Assembly (NCBI RefSeq): GCF_015100155.1
Contig: NZ_JACKZA010000008.1
Span: 62,001-126,000 of the forward strand
From: Acidithiobacillus sp. HP-2
GTDB lineage: Bacteria > Pseudomonadota > Gammaproteobacteria > Acidithiobacillales > Acidithiobacillaceae
Direction of reading: 5' to 3'
DNA: 64,000 nt
In this document: positions 25,857-33,746 of the stretch, piece after piece
How positions within the stretch are numbered: the first letter of the stretch is position 1
How the letters are laid out: each line of letters opens with the position of its first letter
The notes under the pieces: generated by a model
The model's database searches: none
Told to the model about the DNA's origin: nothing
What the model saw: only the letters and a program-made list of their open reading frames with translations
Translations under genes and position numbers: made by a program

Positions 25857-26320
25857 CGTGTCGGGCGATACCTTTTCCTGAGGATGAAGATCACAGGGAT
25901 AGCGGCTGGTCTGAAGGCAACTGCTTCCCGTGCGTGTTAATCAAAGTCATTTGTTAGCCATCTGTCAGCAGTAGGTTTTGCCCCATATCGCAGAATATGA
26001 AATATTGGCTCATTGAATGTTTTGTGTGTTAAAAAATGCTGATGTTTTCAAGAAGGTGGCCAATCCAGACGGCATCTTAATTTCTGCTGAATATCGGACA
26101 ATCACCACCGCTCTTCGACCCCTATAAATCACAAGATAGTGCGGCTAATGGTCAGAATCTTAAAATTTACATTTTCTCATTGGATCCTGTCAATTGACTG
26201 TATTATGTAACCTTAAGTGGCGATAATGGTGCCGGACAACCTGTGCAAAACAATTATAACACGCTGATTAATATTTATTAATGTGTATTAAAGCAGATCA
26301 ATGCTGACTATAGTATATGC
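25857..26320. other. Intergenic region, no gene seen
   Basis: About 460 bases between the RES/Xre promoter and the tRNA fragment. AT-rich and broken by stops in all frames; no protein, terminator or RNA gene recognised. Likely degraded DNA of a mobile-element boundary. Confidence 0.4.
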
Positions 26321-26366
26321 CCTCCGAAGCCGAAGGTCACTGGTTCGAATCCAGTACTGCGCACCA
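26321..26366 (+). other. 3' fragment of a tRNA-Arg(CCG) gene, probable attachment-site remnant
   Basis: The 46 bases contain the 3' half of the anticodon arm (CCTCCGAAGCCG, anticodon CCG), variable loop, T arm (ACTGG TTCGAAT CCAGT), the 3' acceptor strand and CCA. The D arm and 5' acceptor strand are missing, so it is not a functional tRNA. Such 3' ends are the usual core of tRNA-targeted integrase attachment sites. It abuts exactly the broken end of a MazF-like gene. No integrase is visible in the window. Confidence 0.75.
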
Positions 26367-26460
26367 TATTCATTCAAAAGATTAGACTGCACAATGACGG
26401 CGGAACGGGGTTTTCCATAGTCACCGTGCAGGGACACTGTGACCAAGTCCCCCGTTGCAT
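26367..26460 (-). pseudogene. MazF/PemK-type toxin, frameshifted N-terminal fragment
   Basis: The ATG at 26460 overlaps the antitoxin stop as TAATG, but after four codons the reading frame must shift to give GDLVTVSLHGDYGKPRSAVIVQSNLLNE, the unmistakable MazF/PemK start. One G appears to be missing from a run of Gs. Homology then ends precisely at the tRNA fragment, so about 70 C-terminal residues are absent. The toxin is inactive on both counts. Confidence 0.75.
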
Positions 26461-26681
26461 TATACCCATCCATCCATCTGCGCAGCGGATTCTTCGGTAA
26501 ACTGTAAAATATCCGCTTCGGTTGGATCATTGTTGAGTTTCAGGCACTGATGGCGAACTTGTGCAACAAATTCAGGGGAGCGGGTGTCTGGCACCCAGAA
26601 CTGAACAGGGCGTAAACCTGCAGCCTTCATTCTTTCGCGATGACGGGTAGTCTTGTCGGTTGAGGTGTGAAGAGATGACAT
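26460..26681 (-). CDS. Antitoxin MazE-family protein (DUF3018 type)
   Basis: A 73-residue protein with the family pattern RERMKAAGLRPVQFWVPDTRSPEFVAQVR in parts, followed by an acidic toxin-binding tail. It is intact although its partner toxin is broken, which is tolerable because an orphan antitoxin is harmless. An inverted repeat CATGT-N6-ACATG (26699-26714) lies upstream. Confidence 0.8.
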   Translation of the reverse strand: MSSLHTSTDKTTRHRERMKAAGLRPVQFWVPDTRSPEFVAQVRHQCLKLNNDPTEADILQFTEESAAQMDGWV

Positions 26682-26698
26682 GATACCTCCACTGGTTG

Positions 26699-26714
26699 CA
26701 TGTATAGTGACATG
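26699..26714. promoter_or_regulatory. Candidate operator of the MazE-type antitoxin
   Basis: Inverted repeat CATGT-ATAGTG-ACATG located 17 bases upstream of the antitoxin start codon, a usual position for autoregulation in this class. Confidence 0.4.
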
Positions 26715-27254
26715 TTACCTTGCGCGCAGGTGCCCGACAAAAGGCATTTGGGGTTAGCTTTCAGTCGCAAATGAAGCCATCGACTTTTGCGATGGAGAGT
26801 TCACTTTTTTCCGTCGAGATACGTCCTCCAATCGCTTGCCCTTGGTAACCTCACTAGTCCACCATAGGTCGCGTGTTTGTGGTACCATTCACCAGCAATG
26901 CCGGCCGCCAATATCCGGGAGGGGCGCTGGTCATACTGTCCGGTAAGCCTGGCTTCATAATTGAACAATGTTACTGCGTAACGTAGTTTTATCGTGATGA
27001 GTCGCCCAGGGTATTTGAGGCTTCACTTGGGCATTATTTGGGCAAAGCGCCTTTCGGCACGCTGCCCGATGAACCTACTGTGTTTACTGGATATCTAGTG
27101 GTCAGGCCAGCGGATTGTCGATCCGCGTGTCTCAAAAACAAGCCGTTACCGTAACGCAACAATGCGGCTGGTCACGCAATCTCAAAACCCGCTATTCGGG
27201 GTATGAAACCGAGAACCTGAATCGATGACGATTTTTGAGAACGGCAACCAGATC
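26715..27254. other. Intergenic region, possibly degraded coding DNA
   Basis: About 540 bases with no intact gene. A plus-strand stretch near 27006-27150 reads open and protein-like (VFEASLGHYLGKAPFGTLPD), and one near 26870-26980 likewise, with a stop between them. I could not assign either to a family, so decayed genes are possible but unproven. Confidence 0.35.
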
Positions 27255-27280
27255 AATGGTGGGCACAACGGCCCACCATT
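27255..27280 (-). terminator. Stem-loop downstream of the carbonic anhydrase gene
   Basis: Perfect 10-base-pair stem AATGGTGGGC / GCCCACCATT with a six-base loop, 56 bases after the carbonic anhydrase stop codon. No clear U-tract follows, so it may be a weak terminator or an mRNA 3' protecting structure. Confidence 0.4.
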
Positions 27281-27335
27281 CGCAGCTAATCCGAGCCGAA
27301 AAAACTCATTGATCGCGAACCGTTACCACATTTAG

Positions 27336-27920
27336 TTAATTTTTTGCGCGTCCAGCCCCAGTCGCCTCTGGCACCTCAACTAACTTCCCATTGTGCACGT
27401 CAAAGATGTATCCGTAGATTGGAATATCTGAAGGTACCAGCGGATGATGACGAATGCGTCGCACATCTTCCAGAACACTTGGCTCCTGTTTATCAATGGT
27501 GAGCCACTTAATGTAATCGCCTTCAGTAGAGCCGCCACCACCACCGGCATCATGCCAGCCACTTGCGTCAATACTTGCCGGGTTAAGACTGCTGTGCAAA
27601 AGGTCACACATAATCTTGTCTGTGAAGGTTTGCATGCCACAATCCGTATGGTGGATAACGAACCATTCTCGCGTGCCTAATAGTTTGTAGGAGATCACTA
27701 AAGAACGGATGGCATCATCACTTGCTCTCCCCCCAGCATTACGGATGACATGGGCGTCACCTTCGGCTAGACCCGCATACTTTGCCGGGTCCAAGCGGGC
27801 ATCCATACAAGTCAAAATGGCAAACCTACGACCAGGAGGCATGGGAAGATTGGCCTTGTCTCCAAAATTGTTGGCATATGCACTATTCGCTGATAAAACC
27901 TCATCATTGATTTTGCTCAT
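27336..27920 (-). CDS. Beta-class carbonic anhydrase
   Basis: Zinc enzyme interconverting CO2 and bicarbonate, 194 residues from the ATG at 27920; the upstream open frame to 27998 lacks family sequence. Ligands are visible: Cys38 with the Asp40-Arg42 dyad ([11 protein letters not shown]), then His91 and Cys94 ([10 protein letters not shown]). [17 protein letters not shown] is the usual core. No signal peptide, so cytoplasmic. It lies about 4 kb from the form II RuBisCO operon and 1 kb from a SulP-transporter pseudogene; carbonic anhydrases are commonly paired with SulP bicarbonate transporters. Supply of CO2 to RuBisCO is a reasonable inference. Confidence 0.92.
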   Translation of the reverse strand: MSKINDEVLSANSAYANNFGDKANLPMPPGRRFAILTCMDARLDPAKYAGLAEGDAHVIRNAGGRASDDAIRSLVISYKLLGTREWFVIHHTDCGMQTFTDKIMCDLLHSSLNPASIDASGWHDAGGGGGSTEGDYIKWLTIDKQEPSVLEDVRRIRHHPLVPSDIPIYGYIFDVHNGKLVEVPEATGAGRAKN

Positions 27921-28271
27921 GATTAATAACCTCCGTATCAAGTGCGAAACTACATTTGATTGTTTTAATATTTCTGTTTTCTTATAACACGATGACACAT
28001 GGAGTATAGATCAAGAATTTTAAAATTGTTTTATGCAGCTTTATTGCATAAAAAACTAATGAAAAAAGCAGTTAATTAAATAATAATTAAATAAAACTGA
28101 CGAAAGGATTAACGTGAGCAGTTTTTGAGGAGGTATGGAGGTATATTTAATTAAGACGGAATGCGCTATTCTGTCTCGTTGGCAGCAAACTCTGAACGAC
28201 AGATCGCCCAGTATTACTCAGTTCTTTTGTCACCCAGGAGGACCGATTATGGGACATTACGGCAACCGTAC
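27921..28271. other. Intergenic region upstream of carbonic anhydrase
   Basis: About 350 bases. The part next to the carbonic anhydrase (27930-28100) is very AT-rich with repeated TTAATTAAATAATAA-like sequence and probably contains its promoter. A plus-strand open frame from 28135 runs into the complement of the DUF29 pseudogene and is a shadow. No RNA gene or repeat recognised. Confidence 0.4.
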
Positions 28272-28733
28272 TTATTCTGGCCACCAGTTAGCCAGGATTT
28301 GCGTGTCGATATCCCAAGGGCACGACTCTGGAAAAGTGGAGATCGGTAGATCAGTTTCAAAAGCAGATTCGTCAGTAGCACTATCCCAAGCGTCCGGCAG
28401 CATTTCAGGAATCAGCCTCTTGAGACTTGGTGAATCCTTGAGGAGATACTTGAGATCAAGCCGTTGGTTTCTTATGGTGGTCGCCCAGCTCTTGCTCTGT
28501 TTTTGGGGCTGCCATTGCTATTTTATCAAGTGCATGAGCAATACGCGTAGATGGATTCTGAGGGCGTTTTTTTCACTTCTGCCCATGCTCTCCAATTCCT
28601 CCAGAATGTTGTCCCAATCCAGGCTGTTTGCCTTTCGGGTACGCAAGGCCTGAGCCTGGTCTTCTATCCATGCCAGAAAGTCCTTTTCGTATAGACCGGT
28701 TATTGGCTGCTCAAACTGTCTTGCCGTAGTCAT
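28272..28733 (-). pseudogene. DUF29 family gene with one in-frame amber stop
   Basis: The frame starts TGLYEKDFLAWIEDQAQALR and continues LDWDNILEELESMGRSEKNALRIHLRVLLMHLIK, the DUF29 N-terminus. A TAG at 28518-28520 interrupts it where the family has Trp, and the same frame then continues QWQPQKQSKSW and onward to ILANWWPE before a TAA at 28272. A single TGG to TAG change explains the break, so decay is recent or there is a sequencing error or suppression. Function of DUF29 unknown; common in accessory regions. Confidence 0.75.
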
Positions 28734-28903
28734 GAGGCACCCCCTTGTAAGACTATTCTGCGAGAATATGCGAACTAATTGATTATGAAAAGTAAAATCC
28801 TTCTATCATGTCAGTATTTCTTTGCGGATCACCCGTCGCAACACACGTTCCAGAGTCCTATCCTGCGCGGACATCTGTTCCCGTAAGGCGGCGTTAATAT
28901 CCG

Positions 28904-29499
28904 TTAGCTGATTTTATCATCAGCCACATGATAATGTGGATCTTCTGCCGGAAAGGCTTTGGTCAAGCGAGGAAACAGATAAATCACCAGCATGGTCAAG
29001 GCCACCAGACCAATCATGGTGTAAAGCTGCGTACCCTGCATCCAGTGCTCAGCACCTGTGGCGGAGGGGACTTTGAAATGATCCAGCTGTGCCAGAAAAA
29101 TCACAATGGCCAGACCATTAATGAATCCCAGATTGACCTGGTGGGGAATCATTCTTGCGTACTTGCTCAGTTTGGCGAGGGCAAAAATAATTTGCAGCAG
29201 CCCCATAAGAACCACAGCGGCAAACAGATACTCAAAGCCATGGGTCACCACCAGCGCCACCACATCACTACTGCCGTGGCACCACTGGCACCGGACACCA
29301 TGCCTGGTCGACCGCCCATGATGGAAGTAATCAAGACGAGAATAAAGGCAGCATATAATCCGGTTAGCGGCGGAACATGGGCGACAAAAGCAAAGGCAAT
29401 GGCTTCAGGAACCAATGCCAAAGCGACGACTATTCCACTCAGGATATTGGTTTTGTTTTCTTCAAATCGTGACATAGCACGCATAGATGTCTTCTCCAA
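28904..29499 (-). pseudogene. SulP-family anion (sulfate/bicarbonate) transporter, frameshifted and internally deleted
   Basis: Two overlapping frames make up one SulP N-terminus. The first reads [35 protein letters not shown] in parts and ends [10 protein letters not shown]. The second resumes as [23 protein letters not shown]. The break at about 29245-29263 is an extra TG in a run of GTG. The second frame stops after FPRLTKAFPAEDPHYHV, so the remaining helices and the STAS domain are missing, with an abrupt hydrophilic end. An out-of-frame tail (LREQMSAQDRTLERVLRRV, near 28806-28899) may be its former C-terminus. It lies between a carbonic anhydrase and the cbb cluster, which suggests a lost bicarbonate transporter. 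Confidence 0.8.
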
Positions 29500-29707
29500 G
29501 GCGAGAATGCGTATTCTGTATGTGGCAATCGGAGTTCAGCCCCGATTACACCAGCAAGAAGCAGCAAAACTTAAAAGATAACTACACAGATGAGATTTAT
29601 GGAAGCTTCTTCATTACATAATATCCTAATGGTTTCAAGGGCGGGCAACCCGAACGATCATGGGATAAGCAACGAACGATGAGGAAGGTTCAGAGCATAT
29701 GCCATGA

Positions 29708-30022
29708 TCATTCCAACAGGGAAGTCTGAATCTGAAAAACCGATGGTAAACGTTTAGGGCAGGGTATCCTGAGCTGTTTGTTCACATTCATTCGACCAAA
29801 TACGACTTCGATGGAAGAAGGGGGAACATCAAACTCCCGGGCTAAAAAACGCAGCATATGATCGGTGGCTCGACCATCCTGGGGTTTTGCGGTGACGCTG
29901 ACCTTGAGCTGGTTACCCTTGGGTTTGCCAATGACATCGCGGGAGGCGTTGGGTTTCCCCAAAATGTTGACCACCAGGACATCGCCTTCCCACCAAAAAA
30001 AATTTTGTGCTGATTCGGACAT
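29708..30022 (-). CDS. DUF167 (YggU-like) family protein
   Basis: The 104-residue protein matches the YggU/DUF167 fold: VLVVNILGKPNASRDVIGKPKGNQLKVSVTAKPQDGRATDHMLRFLAREF in parts, then IEVVFGRMNVNKQLRI. The conserved P-x-A-x-x-D and the A-x-P-x-x-G-x-A motifs are present. Conserved small protein of unknown role. It is alone between a SulP pseudogene and a ParD gene on the opposite strand; about 200 bases upstream of its 3' neighbour (29505-29707) hold nothing recognisable. Confidence 0.82.
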   Translation of the reverse strand: MSESAQNFFWWEGDVLVVNILGKPNASRDVIGKPKGNQLKVSVTAKPQDGRATDHMLRFLAREFDVPPSSIEVVFGRMNVNKQLRIPCPKRLPSVFQIQTSLLE

Positions 30023-30069
30023 CGGTTTCCTGTTTCCTCATCCGGGGTACGCAAAACGGTGAGTACATG

Positions 30070-30086
30070 GTAGGATTATATCCTAC
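30070..30086. promoter_or_regulatory. Palindrome upstream of parD-like gene
   Basis: GTAGGAT-TAT-ATCCTAC, a perfect 7-base-pair dyad 30 bases before the ParD start codon. Candidate autoregulatory operator, since ParD antitoxins bind short palindromes over their promoters. Confidence 0.5.
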
Positions 30087-30115
30087 TCAATACCAGCAGG
30101 AAGAGGCCCCTGACC

Positions 30116-30307
30116 ATGCGATCCACGCAGCAGATGAGCATTACCTTACCTCTGGAGATGGTTCGTTTCATCAAGGACAAGGTTGCTTCCGGTGAGTATG
30201 CCAGTGAAAGTGAAGTCATTCGCGATGGTTTGCGCACGCTCCAGACCAGGGATCGCATTATTGAAGAATGGCTACGTTCGCAGATTCACGTTGCCAGCCA
30301 GCGCTAG
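30116..30307 (+). CDS. ParD-like (ribbon-helix-helix) antitoxin without a toxin partner
   Basis: The 63-residue protein has the ribbon QQMSITLPLEMVRFIKDKV and the helices SGEYASESEVIRDGLRTLQTRDR of ParD/CopG antitoxins. The C-terminus (EEWLRSQIHVASQR) is shorter than the usual toxin-wrapping tail. No ParE toxin follows: the next gene, 48 bases on, is a spermidine-synthase-like gene. It is therefore an orphan, probably a remnant of a ParDE module; the tail may be truncated. Confidence 0.8.
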   Translation: MRSTQQMSITLPLEMVRFIKDKVASGEYASESEVIRDGLRTLQTRDRIIEEWLRSQIHVASQR

Positions 30308-30355
30308 AAACGAAAACATGCCCACTGATCATCAATCGCTACCCATCATCACCCC

Positions 30356-31144
30356 ATGAACCATCCCGCACAGTCCCAATATCCTACGGCTAAAAATTCA
30401 GAGGATAGCCATCAGAACGAGCCCATCGTCCAGGAAGATTATCGGCTGGTAACGCTCGGGTTCGACTATTCAGCAACGCAAAGCATGATGTATAAGCGCG
30501 ATCCGGATTGTCTCGTTCTGGGCTATACCCGAACCATGATGGGATTTCTGCTGTTTCACCCCAAACCCAAATACATTGCCATGATTGGTCTGGGGGGTGG
30601 GTCGATTGCCAAATATTGCCGGCGTTATCTACCCGACGCGCAGTTTACGGCGGTGGAAATTAATCCGGAGGTGATTGCATTGCGTGACCGCTTTCACATT
30701 CCACCGGATGGTCCCGGTTTTCAGGTGCTCTGCGCTGACGGTGCCGAGTATGTCAGAAAAAATCTAAAAACCAATGATGTTCTTTTGCTAGACGGTTTCA
30801 ATCGTGATGGTCAAGCCGAAGAATTATGTACTACCAGCTTCTATGACCATTGCTATGCCAACCTGCGCAATTACGGTGTACTGGTGGTCAATTTGCTCAA
30901 TAGTGATACGCGGATGGATGCCTATATCAGTCGTATTCAGACCAGCTTTGATGATCAGGTCATCGTCGTGGATGCCGAAAAATCCGGCAACAAGATTCTC
31001 TTTGCATACAAGGGGGATCAATTTCCACGGCTAGCCAGGAAAATATCCGAAAGGGCGCGGAGGATGAGTGCATTGCATGATGTTTCCCTGAATAGTACGG
31101 CCCACAAAATGATCCAAAAATTCAGTCGGCTATACGTGTTGTGA
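30356..31144 (+). CDS. Spermidine-synthase-like Rossmann methyltransferase-fold protein
   Basis: A 262-residue protein with the SAM/dcSAM-binding core of spermidine synthases: YIAMIGLGGGSIAKYCRR (GxGGG motif near residue 82), AVEINPEVIALRDRFHI, VLCADGAEYVRKN. The catalytic loop is unusual: polyamine synthases have an acidic D-S/T-T/S-D-P segment, here DGFNRDGQAEELCT. The gatekeeper region therefore differs, and aminopropyl transfer cannot be assumed; a methyltransferase or unknown activity is as likely. It lies tail to tail with cbbR, and its link to the cbb cluster is only positional. Confidence 0.7.
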   Translation: MNHPAQSQYPTAKNSEDSHQNEPIVQEDYRLVTLGFDYSATQSMMYKRDPDCLVLGYTRTMMGFLLFHPKPKYIAMIGLGGGSIAKYCRRYLPDAQFTAVEINPEVIALRDRFHIPPDGPGFQVLCADGAEYVRKNLKTNDVLLLDGFNRDGQAEELCTTSFYDHCYANLRNYGVLVVNLLNSDTRMDAYISRIQTSFDDQVIVVDAEKSGNKILFAYKGDQFPRLARKISERARRMSALHDVSLNSTAHKMIQKFSRLYVL

Positions 31145-31182
31145 TGGCATCAGAGCAGCACGGCCAGCATCACCAGCCACAA

Positions 31183-32109
31183 TCAGTTGATAATTTGTCC
31201 CTGCTCTTCGATGGTTCTGACATATTGATGCTGCAGTAGAAACTCTTTAAATGCCTGCGGTGCAGGGGCCAGATGCTTGCCTTTGCGGTGCACCAGATGC
31301 CAGGCTCTCTGCAAAGGAAACCCCTCCACAGAAAGTTCGCGCAGATAACCTGCTGCTATTTTTACCACGACACTGTGGCGCGCGAGAAAACCAATCCCCA
31401 TACCAACGGTCACAGCCTGTTTGATGGATTCATTACTGTCCATGATCACCCCTTCCTTGATATGCAATCCCTGTTCGGAAAAATAGCGCAATACGGTCTC
31501 CCGCGTTCCCGATCCAGGCTCCCGCAACACAAAGGGTTCCTTAACAATTTCAGCTTGCGGGATGTTTTTTTGCCAAGCCATGGGATGATTGGACGAAGCA
31601 ACCAGAATCAGATAATTACGATGAAAGGGCAGGGCAACCAGGTCCAGCGCCGGAGACGGCTCGCCCATGATGGCCATGTCTACGTCATTGCGTTCGAGCC
31701 CCGCGAGGACGTCTTTGCGGTTGGCAATGTTTAAATGGATTTTGACCCGGGGATGTTTATTCAAAAATCGGGAAAGCAATTCCACGGCAAAAGCATTAGC
31801 GGTGGAGGTCACGGAAATGCGTAGTAGTCCGTCTTCTATATCCCGTAAATGCTCCAGAGAGCGTTTCAGGTTTTCCAGTTCTGTACCGATTAGTGCGCCG
31901 GTGCGGAGAACCTGTGCTCCGGCATCGGTCAGATAGACTTTTTTGCCGACCTGCTCGGTTACGGGTAAACCAATTTCCTGTTCGAGTTTGCGCACTTGCA
32001 GATAAACCGCAGATTGGGTGAGATGCAACTGGTTGGCGGCTTTCGTGTAGGATCCAGTCGCTTCTACCATGCCCAGAATCTCCAGTTGGCGCAAGGTCAT
32101 GTTTCTCAT
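31183..32109 (-). CDS. cbbR: CbbR, LysR-type regulator of CO2 fixation genes
   Basis: A 308-residue LysR protein with N-terminal winged helix TLRQLEILGMVEATGSYTKAANQLHLTQSAVYLQVRKLE in parts, and an effector domain with the CbbR-like DMAIMGEPSPALDLVALPFHRNYLILVAS in parts. The adjacent divergent cbbM gene supports CbbR identity strongly. The ATG at 32109 has GGAG 8 bases upstream. It shares a 138-base intergenic region with cbbM that contains a T-N-A type dyad. CbbR proteins respond to metabolites such as RuBP, ATP or NADPH; which one here is unknown. Confidence 0.9.
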   Translation of the reverse strand: MRNMTLRQLEILGMVEATGSYTKAANQLHLTQSAVYLQVRKLEQEIGLPVTEQVGKKVYLTDAGAQVLRTGALIGTELENLKRSLEHLRDIEDGLLRISVTSTANAFAVELLSRFLNKHPRVKIHLNIANRKDVLAGLERNDVDMAIMGEPSPALDLVALPFHRNYLILVASSNHPMAWQKNIPQAEIVKEPFVLREPGSGTRETVLRYFSEQGLHIKEGVIMDSNESIKQAVTVGMGIGFLARHSVVVKIAAGYLRELSVEGFPLQRAWHLVHRKGKHLAPAPQAFKEFLLQHQYVRTIEEQGQIIN

Positions 32110-32176
32110 GGGTGGATCTCCAAAGTGCAGAGGCTGTGCCCTGAATAATATATTTCATCTATTATGTGTATATGAA

Positions 32177-32190
32177 TTAATCGTTTTTTA
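32177..32190. promoter_or_regulatory. Candidate CbbR-binding half-site in the cbbR-cbbM intergenic region
   Basis: TTA-ATCGTTTT-TTA fits the CbbR consensus TNA-N7-8-TNA and lies 58-71 bases upstream of the cbbM start codon, in an AT-rich stretch between the divergent genes. Assigned by pattern and location only. Confidence 0.45.
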
Positions 32191-32247
32191 TAATGATTTT
32201 TGTAGTGTACAGTCTGTTGACTTATCAATCAATTTAAGGAACGGAGC

Positions 32248-33627
32248 ATGGACCAGTCCTCACGTTATGCCGATCTCTCTTTGCGCGAAGAAGATCTGAT
32301 CGCCGGTGGCAAGCACATACTGGTTGCCTACAAAATGAAACCCAAAGCAGGATATGGCTATCTTGCATCAGCTGCGCACTTTGCGGCGGAATCCTCAACC
32401 GGAACCAATGTGGAAGTATCGACTACAGATGATTTCACCAAGGGCGTGGATGCTCTGGTTTATCACATTGACGAGGCCACTGAGGATATGCGTATTGCCT
32501 ATCCTATGGAACTGTTTGACCGCAACATTCTCGACGGGCGCATGATGATTGTGTCCTTTCTCACGCTGGCTATCGGTAATAACCAGGGCATGGGGGATAT
32601 TGCGCATGCCAAAATGATCGATATCTTTTTCCCGCCCCGGGCGATACAACTCTTTGATGGTCCTGCCAGGGATATTTCTGATTTATGGCGGATTCTGGGT
32701 CGGCCCATCAAAGATGGCGGTTATATTGCCGGCACCATCATCAAGCCGAAACTCGGCCTGCGGCCGGAACCCTTTGCGGAAGCCGCTTATCAGTTCTGGT
32801 TGGGCGGTGATTTCATCAAGAACGATGAGCCTCAGGGAAACCAGGTGTTTTCTCCCTTGAAAAAAACCATTCCGCTGGTTGCCGATGCGATGAAGCGTGC
32901 CATGGACAAGACCGGGCAGCCCAAGCTGTTTTCCGCCAATATCACGGCCGATGATCATTATGAAATGTGTGCCCGTGCTGACTATATTCTCGGTATTTTT
33001 GGTCCTGACGCTGATAAAGTGGCCTTTCTCGTGGACGGTTTTGTCGGTGGTCCCGGCATGATCACGACCGCACGTCGCCAATATCCCGGCCAATATCTCC
33101 ATTATCACCGGGCCGGACATGGCATGATCACCTCACCCTCAGCCCTGCGTGGATACACCGCTTTCGTGCTGGCTAAAATTTCCCGTCTGCAGGGGGCATC
33201 CGGCATCCACGTCGGTACCATGGGGTACGGCAAGATGGAAGGCGAAAATGACGATCGCAACATCGCTTACATGATTGAACGCGATGAGTGTCAGGGTCCG
33301 GTGTACTACCAGAAGTGGTATGGCATGAAACCCACTACACCGATCATTTCTGGTGGCATGAACGCACTGCGCCTGCCCGGATTTTTCGAGAATCTGGGCC
33401 ACGGTAACGTGATCAATACTGCCGGCGGTGGTGCTTATGGTCACATCGACAGCCCGGCGGCCGGAGCCATCTCCCTGCGTCAGGCCTATGAATGCTGGAA
33501 AGCCAAAGCGGATCCTATTGAATGGGCCAAGGAGCACAAGGAGTTTGCGGGTGCTTTTGCGTCCTTCCCGCAAGATGCGGATCAACTTTACCCGGGTTGG
33601 CGGGATAAAGTCGGTGTGCATCGATAA
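32248..33627 (+). CDS. cbbM: Form II ribulose-1,5-bisphosphate carboxylase/oxygenase
   Basis: Carboxylase of the Calvin cycle, 459 residues, the usual form II length. Active-site residues are in the Rhodospirillum-like positions: Lys166 in [10 protein letters not shown] and the carbamylated Lys191 with its acidic neighbours in [11 protein letters not shown]. Also visible are [10 protein letters not shown] and [14 protein letters not shown] (RuBP-binding loops). Form II enzymes have low CO2 specificity and suit high-CO2 or low-O2 conditions. AAGGAACGGAGC precedes the ATG. The divergent cbbR and downstream cbbQ and cbbO complete the operon; a strong stem-loop separates cbbM from cbbQ. Confidence 0.97.
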   Translation: MDQSSRYADLSLREEDLIAGGKHILVAYKMKPKAGYGYLASAAHFAAESSTGTNVEVSTTDDFTKGVDALVYHIDEATEDMRIAYPMELFDRNILDGRMMIVSFLTLAIGNNQGMGDIAHAKMIDIFFPPRAIQLFDGPARDISDLWRILGRPIKDGGYIAGTIIKPKLGLRPEPFAEAAYQFWLGGDFIKNDEPQGNQVFSPLKKTIPLVADAMKRAMDKTGQPKLFSANITADDHYEMCARADYILGIFGPDADKVAFLVDGFVGGPGMITTARRQYPGQYLHYHRAGHGMITSPSALRGYTAFVLAKISRLQGASGIHVGTMGYGKMEGENDDRNIAYMIERDECQGPVYYQKWYGMKPTTPIISGGMNALRLPGFFENLGHGNVINTAGGGAYGHIDSPAAGAISLRQAYECWKAKADPIEWAKEHKEFAGAFASFPQDADQLYPGWRDKVGVHR

Positions 33628-33664
33628 GGTATTGTTGTAGCGGTGAGTCATCACCCAATGCCGT

Positions 33665-33710
33665 AGGCCGAAATCTCGCCGTTCGCAGATTTCGGCCTGT
33701 TTTCTTTTTG
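33665..33710 (+). terminator. Terminator or attenuator after cbbM
   Basis: Perfect 12-base-pair stem AGGCCGAAATCT / AGATTTCGGCCT with a 10-base loop, followed by GTTTTCTTTTTG. This is a good intrinsic terminator. As cbbQ starts 37 bases later, it probably lets most transcripts stop after cbbM, giving far more RuBisCO than activase. Confidence 0.8.
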
Positions 33711-33746
33711 CGTGGTTCCAGCTACCGCTGGAATGGAGATCTGCAC

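Noticed and set aside
26321-26366. Complete tRNA-Arg gene
   Set aside because: The D arm, 5' anticodon stem and 5' acceptor strand are missing; only the 3' half is present.
28135-28653. 172-residue plus-strand ORF
   Set aside because: It is the complement of the DUF29 pseudogene and has no recognisable domain; codon pattern and homology support the minus strand.
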